64,000 nt of DNA from Novosphingobium sp. BW1. GTDB taxonomy: Bacteria; Pseudomonadota; Alphaproteobacteria; Sphingomonadales; Sphingomonadaceae. The notes beneath the pieces were generated by a model. It was not told the DNA's origin, did no database searches, and saw only the letters and a program-made list of their open reading frames with translations. Below, in pieces: positions 1 to 8,764 of this stretch. The position numbers and the translations under genes were made by a program. The stretch covers positions 372,001 through 436,000 of the forward strand of contig NZ_VIRF01000078.1 of the NCBI RefSeq assembly GCF_008107685.1, given 5' to 3'. Numbering within the stretch: the first letter of the stretch is position 1; each line of letters begins with the position of its first letter.

Positions 1-814
1 GACGGTGGGTGAAATCGTTGGTCAGGTCATGCTCGCACGCGATGCACTGGGCGAATGGCCCAAGTCCGCCTCGGATACGCGCTTTGCCACCATGGCGGGC
101 CTCGACGAGGACGAGGATGAAGGCTCGTACAGCGCGGACGGGCGCCTGCTCACCAACATCGTGATGATGGGCATGGGCGAGCCGCTCTATAACTTCGACA
201 ACGTGCGCGATGCGCTCAAGCTCGTCATGGACGGCGATGGCCTTGCCCTCTCGCGCCGCCGCATCACGCTCTCGACCTCGGGCGTGATCCCACAGATCGA
301 ACGTTGCGGCCAGGAAATCAGCGTCAACCTTGCGGTCTCGCTTCACGCGGTAACCAAGGAAGTGCGCGACGAGATCGTGCCGATCAACAAGAAGTACGGC
401 ATCGAGGAACTGCTGCAGGCCTGCGCCGAGTACCCCGGCGCCAGCAACGCGCGGCGCATCACCTTCGAATACGTGATGCTCAAGGACAAGAACGACAGCG
501 ACGAGGACGCGCGCGAACTGGTCCGCCTGCTCAAGAAGTACAAGCTGCCCGCCAAGGTGAACCTCATCCCGTTCAACCCCTGGCCCGGCGCCGCCTACGA
601 GTGCTCGACGCCCGAGCGCATCAAGTCGTTCTCGAACATCGTGTTCGAAGCGGGCATCTCGGCCCCTGTGCGCACCCCGCGCGGCCGCGACATCGACGCA
701 GCCTGCGGCCAGCTCAAGACTGCAGCCAAGAAGATGAGCCGCGCCGAGATCGACCGCCTCTACGCCGAGAAGGACAAGGAAGTCGTCGAAGAACTGGCGC
801 AGCTGCCCGAGTAA
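1..814 (+). CDS. rlmN: 23S rRNA (adenine-C2)-methyltransferase RlmN, C-terminal part (5' truncated by window edge)
   Basis: RlmN is a radical-SAM enzyme that methylates C2 of A2503 in 23S rRNA and of A37 in some tRNAs. About 270 residues are visible, in frame from base 2 to the TAA ending at 814. The visible part carries the family segments [22 protein letters not shown] and LIPFNPWPG. Near the end, [15 protein letters not shown] holds the Cys that forms the methyl-transfer intermediate (Cys355 in E. coli). The CxxxCxxC cluster motif lies upstream of the window. A GTG near base 5 is internal and is not the start. A strong bidirectional terminator lies about 140 bases downstream. Identification is secure; only the N-terminus is unseen. 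Confidence 0.95.
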   Translation, partial: TVGEIVGQVMLARDALGEWPKSASDTRFATMAGLDEDEDEGSYSADGRLLTNIVMMGMGEPLYNFDNVRDALKLVMDGDGLALSRRRITLSTSGVIPQIERCGQEISVNLAVSLHAVTKEVRDEIVPINKKYGIEELLQACAEYPGASNARRITFEYVMLKDKNDSDEDARELVRLLKKYKLPAKVNLIPFNPWPGAAYECSTPERIKSFSNIVFEAGISAPVRTPRGRDIDAACGQLKTAAKKMSRAEIDRLYAEKDKEVVEELAQLPE

Positions 815-844
815 GGAAGGCAGGATACAAGGACCCCATAACGG

Positions 845-925
845 GCGACCTCGCCTCTCTCGGCCACGGGGGCGTACGGCAGGTGAGTTAGACCGTTCGG
901 GGAGCCCGAGGGCGATGGCCCTCGG
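845..925 (+). repeat. Dispersed 81-nt structured repeat, copy 1
   Basis: This intergenic 81-nt block aligns without gaps to 43701-43781 (+) and to the reverse complement of 32570-32650. It starts with a conserved GCGACCTCGCCT-like head and ends with GGGGAGCCCGAGGGC followed by a perfect 8-bp hairpin (906-913 with 918-925, four-base loop). The middle third is variable. It lies between the rlmN stop and the bidirectional terminator. Its function is unknown; it resembles a REP/MITE-type or RNA-hairpin repeat. Confidence 0.7.
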
Positions 926-953
926 ATCTATCTCTTGTATATTCGTGACATAC

Positions 954-989
954 AAAAAGGGCGGCCGGATCACTCCGACCGCCCTTTTT
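954..989. terminator. Bidirectional rho-independent terminator
   Basis: An 11-bp GC stem with one mismatch (959-969 with 974-984) and a four-base loop is flanked by five A on the left and five T on the right. It can therefore terminate rlmN from the left and the aldehyde oxidoreductase operon, whose last stop is at 1006, from the right. Confidence 0.9.
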
Positions 990-1005
990 CATGCGTTCTC
1001 GCCCC

Positions 1006-3207
1006 TCAGACCGCGGGCAGCTTGTCGAGGTACTTGTCGAGCGTCAGCGGGTACTCGCGCACGCGCACGCCGGTTGCGTTGTAGAGCGCGTTGGCGACCG
1101 CCGCGCCCACACCGCACAGGCCCAGTTCGCCCACGCCCTTGGCCTTCATCGGCGAGGCGATGGCGTCGAGCTCATCAAGGAAGATCACTTCCTGGTGCGG
1201 GATGTCGGCGTGCACCGGTACTTCGTATCCGGCAAGGTCGTGGTTGACGAAGAAGCCGAAGCGGGTGTCGACCGCCAGTTCCTCGGTCAGCGCGCCCCCC
1301 ACGCCCATCGTCATCGCGCCGATCACCTGGCTGCGCGCCGAGATCGGGTTGAGGATGCGCCCGGCCGCACAGGCTGCGAGCATGCGGCGCACGTACGTCT
1401 CACCAGTATAGGCATCAACCGCGATTTCCACGAAGTGCCCGGCGAAGGTCGATTGCTGGTACTTTTGCGAAAGATCGTCGTATTCGACCGAATCCTCAGC
1501 GACGATCTCGCCCGAGGCGGTGGCCTCGGTGAGCTTGCGGCTCTCGCCCCCTGCGCGGATTTCACCATCGGCGAATTCCGCCGCGTTGGGGTCCATTGCA
1601 AAGCGCTCCGCAATATCCTCGCGCAGCTTCACGCAGGCCGCATAGACGCCCGAGGTGGAGTTCTGCGCACCCCACTGCCCGCCCGAGCCGCACGAAGCGG
1701 GCATGTCGGAATCGCCCAGCGTAACCGTGATGTCCTCCAGCGGCAGGCCCAGCATCTCAGCTGCGGTCTGGGCAAGGATCGTGTAGGAGCCCGTGCCGAT
1801 GTCGGTCATGTCGGTTTCGACCGTGAGCTTGCCGTTGCCCGACAGGCGCACGCGTGCGGCCGACTTCATCTGGACCGAATTGCGGAAGCCCACAGCCATG
1901 CCGTGACCGATCAGCCAGCGCCCTTCGCGCCAGCCACCCGGCGTCGTGTTGCGCTTGTCCCAGCCGAAGGCCTCGGCGCCGCGCCGCAGGCATTCCACCA
2001 TCATGCGGCTCGAATAGGGCCGGTTGGGGGTTTCGGGATCAACCTGCGTGTCGTTGACGATGCGCAGTTCGACCGGATCCATGCCCAGCTTCTCGGCCAG
2101 TTCATCCATCGCGCCTTCCAGCGCCATGAGGCCTGCCGTTTCGCCCGGCGCGCGCATGGCGTTTGCTTCGGGCAGATCGAGGCGGGCGATTCGCTGCGCG
2201 GTGTAGCGGTTGGCTCCCGCATAGAGGAGGCGCGTCTGGGCAATGCCGTTCTCTCCTTCCTGGCCCGCAAGGTTGCCCGAGGTACACTCATGCGAGATGG
2301 CGGTCAGGCGCCCGTCGCGCTCGGCGCCAAAGCGCAGTCGCTGGATCGTGGCCGAACGGTGCGTGGTGTTGTTGAACACCAGTGGACGGTCGAGCATGAC
2401 CTTGACCGGACGCCCCGCCTTTTTCGCGGCAAGGGCGGCGGCGACCGCGTCAACGCGCACGAAGAGCTTGGCGCCGAAACCACCTCCCAGGAACGGGCTG
2501 TCGAGGCGGACGTTGGCGGGATCAAGGTCCAGCATCTTGGCGACCGCCTGCTTGCTCCAGGCAATCATCTGGTTCGAGGTCCAGAGGGAGAGCTTCTCGC
2601 CCTCCCACGCCGCGATGCTGGCGTGGGGCTCCATCATCGCGTGGCTCTCGTGCGGCGTCTCGTAAGTCACATCGATGGTGACCGGCGCCGAGGCGTAGGC
2701 CGCCTCGAAATCGCCGACCTTGCTGACATCGGGACCGTCCGAACCTTCGACGAGCGGCGCATCAGGCGCCAGCGCGTGGAAGTCGTGGTTGCCCGGCGTG
2801 CGCTCATAATCGACGCGCACGAGCTTGGCCGCCGCACGGGCCTGTTCGAACGTTTCGGCCACCACAAGCGCCAGCGCCTGATGGTAAAATCGTATCTGCG
2901 AACCGCCAAACAGCGGCACGGTGTGCCCCATACCCAGCGGCAGTTCGTCCACTTCGGTGGTGGTGAGGATCGTGATCACGCCCGGCTGCGCCTTGGCTTC
3001 AGCCAGATCCATGCTGCGCACGCGGCCTTTGGCGATGGCCGAAGGCACGATATAGCCATAGGCCTGGTTGGCGGCCACGTCGTGACGTTCATAGGCGTAA
3101 GGCGCGTGGCCGGTCACCTTGAGCGGGCCGTCGACGCGGGTGGTGGGCTGACCGACAACGCGCTGGCGGTCGATGACGGTCTCGCCTGCGGGGGTGGTGT
3201 ACTTCAT
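1006..3207 (-). CDS. Xanthine dehydrogenase-family molybdopterin-binding subunit (PaoC-like aldehyde oxidoreductase)
   Basis: Large molybdenum-cofactor subunit of a three-subunit molybdenum hydroxylase, 733 residues, close to the 732 of E. coli PaoC. It opens with the family substrate-domain pattern ([18 protein letters not shown]) and has the cofactor loop FLGGGFGAK. The catalytic base lies in KGVGELG near the C-terminus (Glu about 694). The start overlaps the stop of the FAD subunit by four bases, so the genes are translationally coupled. The 2Fe-2S subunit carries a Tat signal, so the assembled enzyme should act in the periplasm, oxidising aldehydes or N-heterocycles. The true substrate is not readable from the sequence. 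It is the last gene of its operon, with a terminator 17 bases beyond the stop. Confidence 0.93.
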   Translation of the reverse strand: MKYTTPAGETVIDRQRVVGQPTTRVDGPLKVTGHAPYAYERHDVAANQAYGYIVPSAIAKGRVRSMDLAEAKAQPGVITILTTTEVDELPLGMGHTVPLFGGSQIRFYHQALALVVAETFEQARAAAKLVRVDYERTPGNHDFHALAPDAPLVEGSDGPDVSKVGDFEAAYASAPVTIDVTYETPHESHAMMEPHASIAAWEGEKLSLWTSNQMIAWSKQAVAKMLDLDPANVRLDSPFLGGGFGAKLFVRVDAVAAALAAKKAGRPVKVMLDRPLVFNNTTHRSATIQRLRFGAERDGRLTAISHECTSGNLAGQEGENGIAQTRLLYAGANRYTAQRIARLDLPEANAMRAPGETAGLMALEGAMDELAEKLGMDPVELRIVNDTQVDPETPNRPYSSRMMVECLRRGAEAFGWDKRNTTPGGWREGRWLIGHGMAVGFRNSVQMKSAARVRLSGNGKLTVETDMTDIGTGSYTILAQTAAEMLGLPLEDITVTLGDSDMPASCGSGGQWGAQNSTSGVYAACVKLREDIAERFAMDPNAAEFADGEIRAGGESRKLTEATASGEIVAEDSVEYDDLSQKYQQSTFAGHFVEIAVDAYTGETYVRRMLAACAAGRILNPISARSQVIGAMTMGVGGALTEELAVDTRFGFFVNHDLAGYEVPVHADIPHQEVIFLDELDAIASPMKAKGVGELGLCGVGAAVANALYNATGVRVREYPLTLDKYLDKLPAV

Positions 3208-4160
3208 GCAGCCTCTCCTCGGGCCTTCGCCATGACGCCCGCGAGCGTGCGCTCGACAAGGGCTATCTTGAACGCATTCTGATCGGTGGGGCTTGCCTCT
3301 TGCGTGAGCGCGCGCGCGGCGGCCTTAACGTCAGGAAGCGCCGCATCGGCGGACTCGACACGCCAGGGGCGCGGGGCGATGCCGCCGATGGCGACCCGCC
3401 CCTTACCCTCCGCGTCGAGAACGGCGGCAACCGAAACCAGCGCAAAGGCGTAGGAGCGGCGGTCGCGCACCTTGTGGTAGATATGCGTGCCGCCAAGGGG
3501 TTTGGGCAGGGTCACGGCCGTGATCATCTCGTCCGGTTCCAGAACGGTCTCGATATGCGGGGTATCACCCCAGAGGCGGTGAAATTCGCCCAGCGGGATG
3601 GCGCGGGTCGTGCCGTCGGCCTTGACCGTTTCCACCACCGCGTCGAGCACACGCAGCGCCACAGCCATATCGCCCGGGTAGGTCGCAATGCAGGCATCGC
3701 TGACACCGACGATGCCCAGCTGGCGGCTGACGCCCTCCTTCGCCGCGCAGCCGCTGCCGGGCTTGCGCTTGTTACAAGCCTGGTTGGTGTCGTAGAAATA
3801 AGGGCAGCGCGTGCGCTGGAGCAGGTTACCGCCCGTCGTCGCCTTATTGCGCAGCTGACCCGAGGCGCCCGCCACGATGGCGCGCGAAAGGACGGCGTAG
3901 TCGCGCTTTACCCGCTCGTCACTGGCCAGCGCGGTGTTGCTGACAAGCGCACCGATGCGCAGGCCACCCTCGTCCGTTTCGGTGATGGTATCGAGGCCGG
4001 TGCCCGTCACGTCGACAAGGTGGTGCGGGGTTTCGATCTCGAGCTTCATCAGGTCGAGGAGGTTGGTCCCCCCTGCGATGAACTTGGCGCCGCGCGCGCG
4101 CGCGGCCGCGGCGGCCGCTTCGGCAGGGCTCGAAACGCGTTCGTAGCTAAAGGGCTTCAT
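3204..4160 (-). CDS. Xanthine dehydrogenase-family FAD-binding subunit (PaoB-like)
   Basis: FAD subunit of the same molybdenum hydroxylase, 318 residues. The FAD loop [15 protein letters not shown] lies at residues 26-40 and TTGGNLLQ at 108-115. Next comes the cysteine insertion [20 protein letters not shown] (Cys119, 129, 138), a hallmark of PaoB-type and hydroxybenzoyl-CoA-reductase-type subunits that bind an extra 4Fe-4S cluster. The ATG at 4160 is chosen over a longer frame because upstream residues have low-complexity Arg-rich composition and the ATG overlaps the 2Fe-2S gene stop by four bases. It sits in the middle of the operon, with overlaps on both sides. Identification is firm; the fourth cluster ligand was not assigned. 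Confidence 0.93.
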   Translation of the reverse strand: MKPFSYERVSSPAEAAAAAARARGAKFIAGGTNLLDLMKLEIETPHHLVDVTGTGLDTITETDEGGLRIGALVSNTALASDERVKRDYAVLSRAIVAGASGQLRNKATTGGNLLQRTRCPYFYDTNQACNKRKPGSGCAAKEGVSRQLGIVGVSDACIATYPGDMAVALRVLDAVVETVKADGTTRAIPLGEFHRLWGDTPHIETVLEPDEMITAVTLPKPLGGTHIYHKVRDRRSYAFALVSVAAVLDAEGKGRVAIGGIAPRPWRVESADAALPDVKAAARALTQEASPTDQNAFKIALVERTLAGVMAKARGEAA

Positions 4161-4801
4161 GCGCGATCTCCTGCGACTTCGGCCATGGCCTCCGCGATGT
4201 TGGAGTAGGCGCCGCAGCGGCAGATGTTGCCGCTCATGCGCTCGCGCATTTCGATGTTGCTGGCCTCCATCGGCCCGGTCAGTTCCGCGCTGACGTGGCT
4301 GGGCACGCCATCGGCGATCTCCTTGAGTACCGAGACCGCCGAGCAGATCTGACCCGGAGTGCAGTAACCGCATTGGTAGCCATCGTGCTTCACGAAGGCG
4401 GCCTGCATGGGGTGGAGGTTCTCGGGCGTGCCGAGGCCTTCGATGGTCGTGACCTCGTCGCCTTCGTGCATGACAGCAAGGCTGAGGCAGGAATTGATGC
4501 GCTCACCATTGACGATCACCGTGCAAGCGCCGCACTGGCCGTGGTCGCAGCCCTTCTTTGTGCCGGTCAGCTTGACGTGCTCGCGCAGAGCGTCGAGCAG
4601 CGTCGTGCGTGTGTCGAGGTCAAGCGTTTGCGCCTTGCCGTTGATGCGCATCGAAACGGTCTGCATCGTGATTGCCCTTTCCCCTGCCGGTGTGGAGGCC
4701 GCGAAGGCGACCTGTGGCGATATCGATCCGGCTGCCAGCCCTGCCGCGCCGCTGGCGAGCACGCCGCGCCGGGACACCGAGAAATAGTCGAGTTGATCCA
4801 T
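4157..4801 (-). CDS. Aldehyde dehydrogenase iron-sulfur subunit, Tat-exported (PaoA-like)
   Basis: 2Fe-2S subunit, 214 residues. The N-terminus has a twin-arginine signal ([11 protein letters not shown] at residues 8-18, then a short hydrophobic stretch ending near Ala35), so the folded complex is likely exported. The plant-type ferredoxin cluster uses Cys85, 90, 93 and 105. The second cluster uses Cys144, 147, 194 and 196. The start at 4801 is preferred because GGAGAAG lies about eight bases upstream and the Tat motif follows correctly; a longer frame to 4873 adds only an unconserved stretch. It is first in the 2Fe-2S, FAD, Mo operon. No XdhC/PaoD-type maturation chaperone gene is visible nearby, which is a gap for this enzyme class. 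Confidence 0.92.
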   Translation of the reverse strand: MDQLDYFSVSRRGVLASGAAGLAAGSISPQVAFAASTPAGERAITMQTVSMRINGKAQTLDLDTRTTLLDALREHVKLTGTKKGCDHGQCGACTVIVNGERINSCLSLAVMHEGDEVTTIEGLGTPENLHPMQAAFVKHDGYQCGYCTPGQICSAVSVLKEIADGVPSHVSAELTGPMEASNIEMRERMSGNICRCGAYSNIAEAMAEVAGDRA

Positions 4802-5119
4802 CGGGAAAGCTTCTCCGTCCTGTGCCGCGCACCTGATCCTCGGGCGAGATATCCGGACCACGCCCCCTTGCAAGGCGCGAACGACCCGTATTCCTGCGCC
4901 CGGTGCGCGTATTTTCCTGCCTGTTTACCCGCAGGCATCAAGAGCGCAGGGCTTCGACGCCAGAATACGAAAAGGCTCCGAAACCCAAATGGTCCGAGGC
5001 CCCTCGCCTAAGCTAATGCGTGTGCGGCGCACTCGTTCCGCAAACGCACCCGAAACGACGCTGTAAATAATTTACCGTCCGCTGTCAGCGGTCCGCACCG
5101 GGACCGCTGACAGCGGCCC
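4802..5119. other. Intergenic region between two molybdoenzyme genes
   Basis: About 318 bases with no credible gene. It holds the ribosome binding site and presumably the promoter of the PaoABC-like operon, and at its right end a perfect 16-bp inverted repeat annotated separately. No convincing operator or -35/-10 pair was identified. Confidence 0.5.
5079..5116 (-). terminator. Perfect 16-bp hairpin after the FdhF-like gene
   Basis: The arms at 5079-5094 and 5101-5116 are perfectly complementary with a six-base loop. The hairpin starts four bases after the stop of the minus-strand molybdoenzyme gene. The sequence beyond it on that strand is A/T-rich (about AAATTATTTA) but lacks a clean U-tract. 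A terminator or mRNA 3'-end stabiliser is the likely role. Confidence 0.65.
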
Positions 5120-7396
5120 TCAGGGCTCGATACGGACCGGAATGCCCTTGCTTGCGGGCACTTTGGCCAGTTCGTCATGGTACCACAGCGGCACCAGCGG
5201 GTTGAGCTCGGGGAAGTAGCCGACGACCGCACCCCTGGGCAGATCGTAGGCGCGCACCGACAGCCCGGAAACACGGCGCTCGATATTGTCGTCCACCTCG
5301 GTGACGAGCGAGACCTGCTGGTATTCGTGGAGGCCAAGGCGCGCGATTTCCTCGGGGCTCACCAGCACGATCATGCGGTTGCCCTCCAGCCCCCGCAGGC
5401 GGTCGGAGAAGCCGTAGATCGTGGTGTTGAACTGGTCGTTCGAGCGCAAGGTGACGAGATGCATGCCGCCCGGATTGCCGCGAATGCCACAAGCGTTGAG
5501 GACGCTGGGCGTGGTGAACTCGGCCTTGCCGCTCTTGGTCTTCCAGATCCGCTCATGCGCCGGATTGCCGCGGTAGAAACCGCTCGGCTCGTGCATGCGC
5601 GTGTTCATCTCGTAGAACTGATCGGGGTAAGTGCGCGCGATTAGGTCACGGATGCGCGCATAGTCGCCGCGCCAGGCGTCCCATTGCCACTTCGGGTTCG
5701 GATCGAGCGTGGCCTTGGCGATCTCGCAAATGATCGCGGTTTCGCTCATCAAGTGCTCGCTCGCGGGCTTGCGCTTGCCCTTGGAAGCCGAAACGTGGCT
5801 GAAACTGTCCTCCATCGAGACCCACTGGTTGCCAGTGGCCTGCATGTCCTCCTCGGCGCGCACAAGACAGGGCAGCAGCCAGGATTCCTTGCCCGGCATA
5901 CAATGCGTCTTGTTGAGCTTGGTCGCGACGTGGACGGTAAGCTCCATGTTGCGCCAGGCCGGGTAAACCCGGTCATGATCGGGGATTGCCCGCGCCAGGT
6001 TGCCGCCAAGGCCGATGAAGCCGGTGTTGGCGCCCGCCAGCAGCGCCTCGAGGAATTCGACGGTGGTGTGCCCGTCCTCCTGCGGGGTCTCCAGACCCAG
6101 AATCTCGCGGTACTTCTCGACCGGAGCCAGTGTGACCTTCTCGGTGATACCTACGGTGCGCTGACCCTGCACGTTCGAGTGGCCGCGTATCGGCGAGCAG
6201 CCCGCACCTTGGCGTCCCATGTTGCCCCCCAGGAGCAGCAGGTTGACCAGCATGCCGATGGCCTGGTTGCCGTGTACGTGCTGGGTCAGGCCCATGCCGT
6301 AGATACCGATCACCTTGGTGGCATCGGCATAAATGTCGCCAGCCGCCTCCATCTCGGCGCGAGTGACCCCGCTCGCCTCTTCAAGTTCGTCCCAGTTCGT
6401 GGCGGCCAGCTTTTCCAGCAGGCTCTCAAGCCCATTGGTGTGCTGTTCGAGGAAAGCGGTGTCGAGAACGCGCCGGCTTCCGCGCGCCCTGGCTTCCTCG
6501 TCGCGTTCGAGGACGCGCTTCATCGTGCCCATCAGCGCCGCGATGTCGCCACCCGGGCGCACCTGCAGGTAGAGATGGCTCATCTTCGTAGCCTTGCCGA
6601 AGGTCATCTGCAGCGGATTCTGGGGGCTGCGAAACTCGGTAAGTGCCTTTTCCTTCAAGGGGTTGAAGACGACGATCTTGCATCCACGCTTCACCGCCTT
6701 CTGCAAGGGGTGCAGGATGCGCGGGGAATTCGTCCCCGGGTTCTGCCCCATGTAGAAGATCGCGTCGCAGTGCTCGAAATCCTCCATCTGGCAGGTGCCG
6801 ACCGGCGAACCGACGGCCTTCTTGAGCGCGACCGAGGTCGTCTCGTGGCACATGTTGGAGCTGTCGGGCAGGTTGTTGTGCCCGTACATGCGCGCAAAGA
6901 TCGCATAGAGGTAGCTGGGCTCGAGGGCGGCCTTGCCGCTGGCGTAGAAGGTCACCCCCTTGGGATCGAGTGCGCGCAGCTTCGCGCCAATGGCCTTGAA
7001 GGCCTCCTCCCAGCTCGTCGGAACGTAGCGATCAACTTCGGGCTCATAACGCATGGGATGCGTCAGGCGCCCTTCCATCTCCAGTTCGTAGTCCGACCAC
7101 ATGGCCAGTTCGCTGACAGTGTGCCGGGCGAAAAATTCGGGCGTGCAGCGGTCCGTAGTCAGGTCCCACAAGGTGGCCTTTGCGCCGTTTTCGCAGAATT
7201 CGAAGGGCTTGGGCTTCTCCGGTTTCACCCACGCGCACGACGTGCACATAGTGCCGCCCGGCTTGTTGAGCTGACGCAGGGTGTCAAGCACGGACGGGCC
7301 CGCCTTCTGCGAGCGTTCAATGCGCGAAATACCCTTGAGCGATCCCCAGCCCCCTGCCGATCCCTTGTAACCCTGCACCTTGGGGGCCTTCGTCAT
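5120..7396 (-). CDS. FdhF/YdeP-family molybdopterin oxidoreductase
   Basis: Protein of 758 residues, essentially the length of E. coli YdeP (759). It belongs to the bis-MGD molybdoenzyme superfamily (formate-dehydrogenase-alpha-like). The N-terminus has CTSCAWVKP and a following Cys (Cys51, 54, 68), then the family segment DSSNMCHETTSVALKKAVGS and LLLLGGNMGRQGAGCSPIRGHSNVQG. The C-terminal domain is the usual molybdopterin dinucleotide-binding fold. ATG 7396 is chosen because GGGAGAA lies upstream; a longer frame to 7519 is unsupported. No FeS or cytochrome partner and no FdhD gene lies beside it, so it is a soluble stand-alone enzyme of unknown substrate. YdeP itself is linked to acid resistance. 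Formate dehydrogenase activity should not be assumed. Confidence 0.88.
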   Translation of the reverse strand: MTKAPKVQGYKGSAGGWGSLKGISRIERSQKAGPSVLDTLRQLNKPGGTMCTSCAWVKPEKPKPFEFCENGAKATLWDLTTDRCTPEFFARHTVSELAMWSDYELEMEGRLTHPMRYEPEVDRYVPTSWEEAFKAIGAKLRALDPKGVTFYASGKAALEPSYLYAIFARMYGHNNLPDSSNMCHETTSVALKKAVGSPVGTCQMEDFEHCDAIFYMGQNPGTNSPRILHPLQKAVKRGCKIVVFNPLKEKALTEFRSPQNPLQMTFGKATKMSHLYLQVRPGGDIAALMGTMKRVLERDEEARARGSRRVLDTAFLEQHTNGLESLLEKLAATNWDELEEASGVTRAEMEAAGDIYADATKVIGIYGMGLTQHVHGNQAIGMLVNLLLLGGNMGRQGAGCSPIRGHSNVQGQRTVGITEKVTLAPVEKYREILGLETPQEDGHTTVEFLEALLAGANTGFIGLGGNLARAIPDHDRVYPAWRNMELTVHVATKLNKTHCMPGKESWLLPCLVRAEEDMQATGNQWVSMEDSFSHVSASKGKRKPASEHLMSETAIICEIAKATLDPNPKWQWDAWRGDYARIRDLIARTYPDQFYEMNTRMHEPSGFYRGNPAHERIWKTKSGKAEFTTPSVLNACGIRGNPGGMHLVTLRSNDQFNTTIYGFSDRLRGLEGNRMIVLVSPEEIARLGLHEYQQVSLVTEVDDNIERRVSGLSVRAYDLPRGAVVGYFPELNPLVPLWYHDELAKVPASKGIPVRIEP

Positions 7397-7642
7397 TCGT
7401 ATTCTCCCGATCTTCCTGTGGGCGCAATGCGCGACGCCTAGCGCTGGTTCCACGTTTCGCAAGGCGCCCGCAAGGGGTAAGCATTCCAATGGTATAGGAA
7501 CTGCCACCTTACGGCGCAAAACGCGTTGCCACGCCGCTCTTCAACTCGTCGCGAACCTTACGCGCCTTCCATGCGTTATGCGAGCCACGATACCGCGCCA
7601 CGCCGCTTTTCAAGAAGCCCTGTTTCGGGAACGAGAGTGTCC
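7397..7642. promoter_or_regulatory. Divergent promoter region with a 17-bp direct repeat
   Basis: This 246-base region lies between the minus-strand FdhF-like gene and the plus-strand metallopeptidase gene. It contains two copies of GCCACGCCGCTYTTCAA (7528-7544 and 7597-7613, one mismatch) spaced 69 bases start to start. They may be binding sites for a regulator of either gene; nothing proves this. Confidence 0.35.
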
Positions 7643-8764
7643 ATGCACGCCTTTGCCTGCCCCAACTGCCACCAGCCGATCCATTTCGAGGCCCGCCTGT
7701 GCCCGCACTGTCAGGCGACTCTGGGCTACGATCCCGTCCTCGACGCCTTCCGCCACCTGACCGACGGAGCCACGCGTTGGCGCGGCGAGGACGGCGCTGC
7801 ACGCGAGGTGGTGGTCTGCGCGAACAACAACGCGCACGCTATCTGCAACTGGCTGGTGGAACCGGACGAGCCCTCGCACCTGTGCCGGGCCTGCCGTCAC
7901 AACCGAACGATCCCCGATCTTGCCGAACCGTCCGTCCCCCCGCGCTGGGCGCGGATCGAGGCGGCCAAGCGGCGCATGGTCCACACACTCCTCAAGCTGG
8001 GTCTGCCTCTGGAGACCAAGGCCGAAGAAGTGCCTGGACGCCAGGGCCTCGCCTTCGATTTCCTCTACGACCCGGCAGCCGAAAACGACGAAGCCCCACA
8101 GGTCATGACAGGGCACGCCTCGGGCCTCATCACGCTCAACCTGATCGAGGCCGACAATGCCGAACGCGAACGCATACGCCAGAACATGGGCGAGCCTTAC
8201 CGCACGCTGCTCGGCCATTTCCGCCACGAAATCGGCCACCACTACTGGTCGCGCCTGATCGAGACCGATTCGGACAGCCTTGCTGAATTCCGCAAGATCT
8301 TCGGCGATGAGCGGATCGACTACCAGCAGGCGCTGACCGAACACTACAATGGCAACGGCAACACCGTCTGGACCGATGCCTATGTCAGCTTCTACGCGAC
8401 CTCACACCCCTGGGAGGACTTCGCCGAGACCTGGGCGCACTATCTCCACATGGTGGACCTGCAGGCGACGGCCGGGAGCTTTGACCTTTCACTGCACCTG
8501 CCCGGCGATAGCACCGATGCCACGCCCGGCAACGACGTCGAGGTTTGCTTCGATCCCTACCGCGCCGACGCCGCAACGCTCGCGCGGCACATGGAGCCGA
8601 TCGCCTTTGCCTTGAACTCCATGAACCGAGCCATGGGGATTGGGGATCTCTACCCTTTCCGCCTGTCCGAAACCATCGTCGCCAAGCTTGACTTCATCGT
8701 CCGCCTCGTCGCGAAGAACCGCTTCGAGGCGGACGCAATGCCCCCGCCCGTGGCGGCTACTTGA
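7643..8764 (+). CDS. Putative zinc-binding metallopeptidase with N-terminal zinc ribbon
   Basis: Protein of 373 residues. The N-terminus is a zinc ribbon with Cys6, Cys9, Cys20 and Cys23, followed by a second Cys/His-rich patch (HLCRACRHN). The body contains FRHEIGHHYW, a HExxH metallopeptidase signature at His195-His199, and further on a PWEDFAETWAHYLHM segment that should supply the third ligand. This architecture matches the family of putative zinc-binding metallopeptidases with a zinc-ribbon_6 head. There is no signal peptide, so it is cytoplasmic. ATG 7643 is chosen because the zinc ribbon begins immediately; a longer frame to 7526 adds unconserved sequence across the promoter region. 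It converges with the next gene, and the two 3' ends overlap by eight bases. The physiological substrate is unknown. Confidence 0.85.
   Translation: MHAFACPNCHQPIHFEARLCPHCQATLGYDPVLDAFRHLTDGATRWRGEDGAAREVVVCANNNAHAICNWLVEPDEPSHLCRACRHNRTIPDLAEPSVPPRWARIEAAKRRMVHTLLKLGLPLETKAEEVPGRQGLAFDFLYDPAAENDEAPQVMTGHASGLITLNLIEADNAERERIRQNMGEPYRTLLGHFRHEIGHHYWSRLIETDSDSLAEFRKIFGDERIDYQQALTEHYNGNGNTVWTDAYVSFYATSHPWEDFAETWAHYLHMVDLQATAGSFDLSLHLPGDSTDATPGNDVEVCFDPYRADAATLARHMEPIAFALNSMNRAMGIGDLYPFRLSETIVAKLDFIVRLVAKNRFEADAMPPPVAAT

Noticed and set aside
991..3282. Long plus-strand open frame opposite the PaoC-like gene
   Set aside because: Arg/His/Gly-rich composition with no family motifs; it is an antisense shadow produced by high GC at codon third positions. 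The minus-strand frame has clear molybdenum hydroxylase motifs.
5684..7441. Plus-strand open frame of 585 codons opposite the FdhF-like gene
   Set aside because: No recognisable domain and overlaps a full-length conserved molybdoenzyme; antisense artefact.
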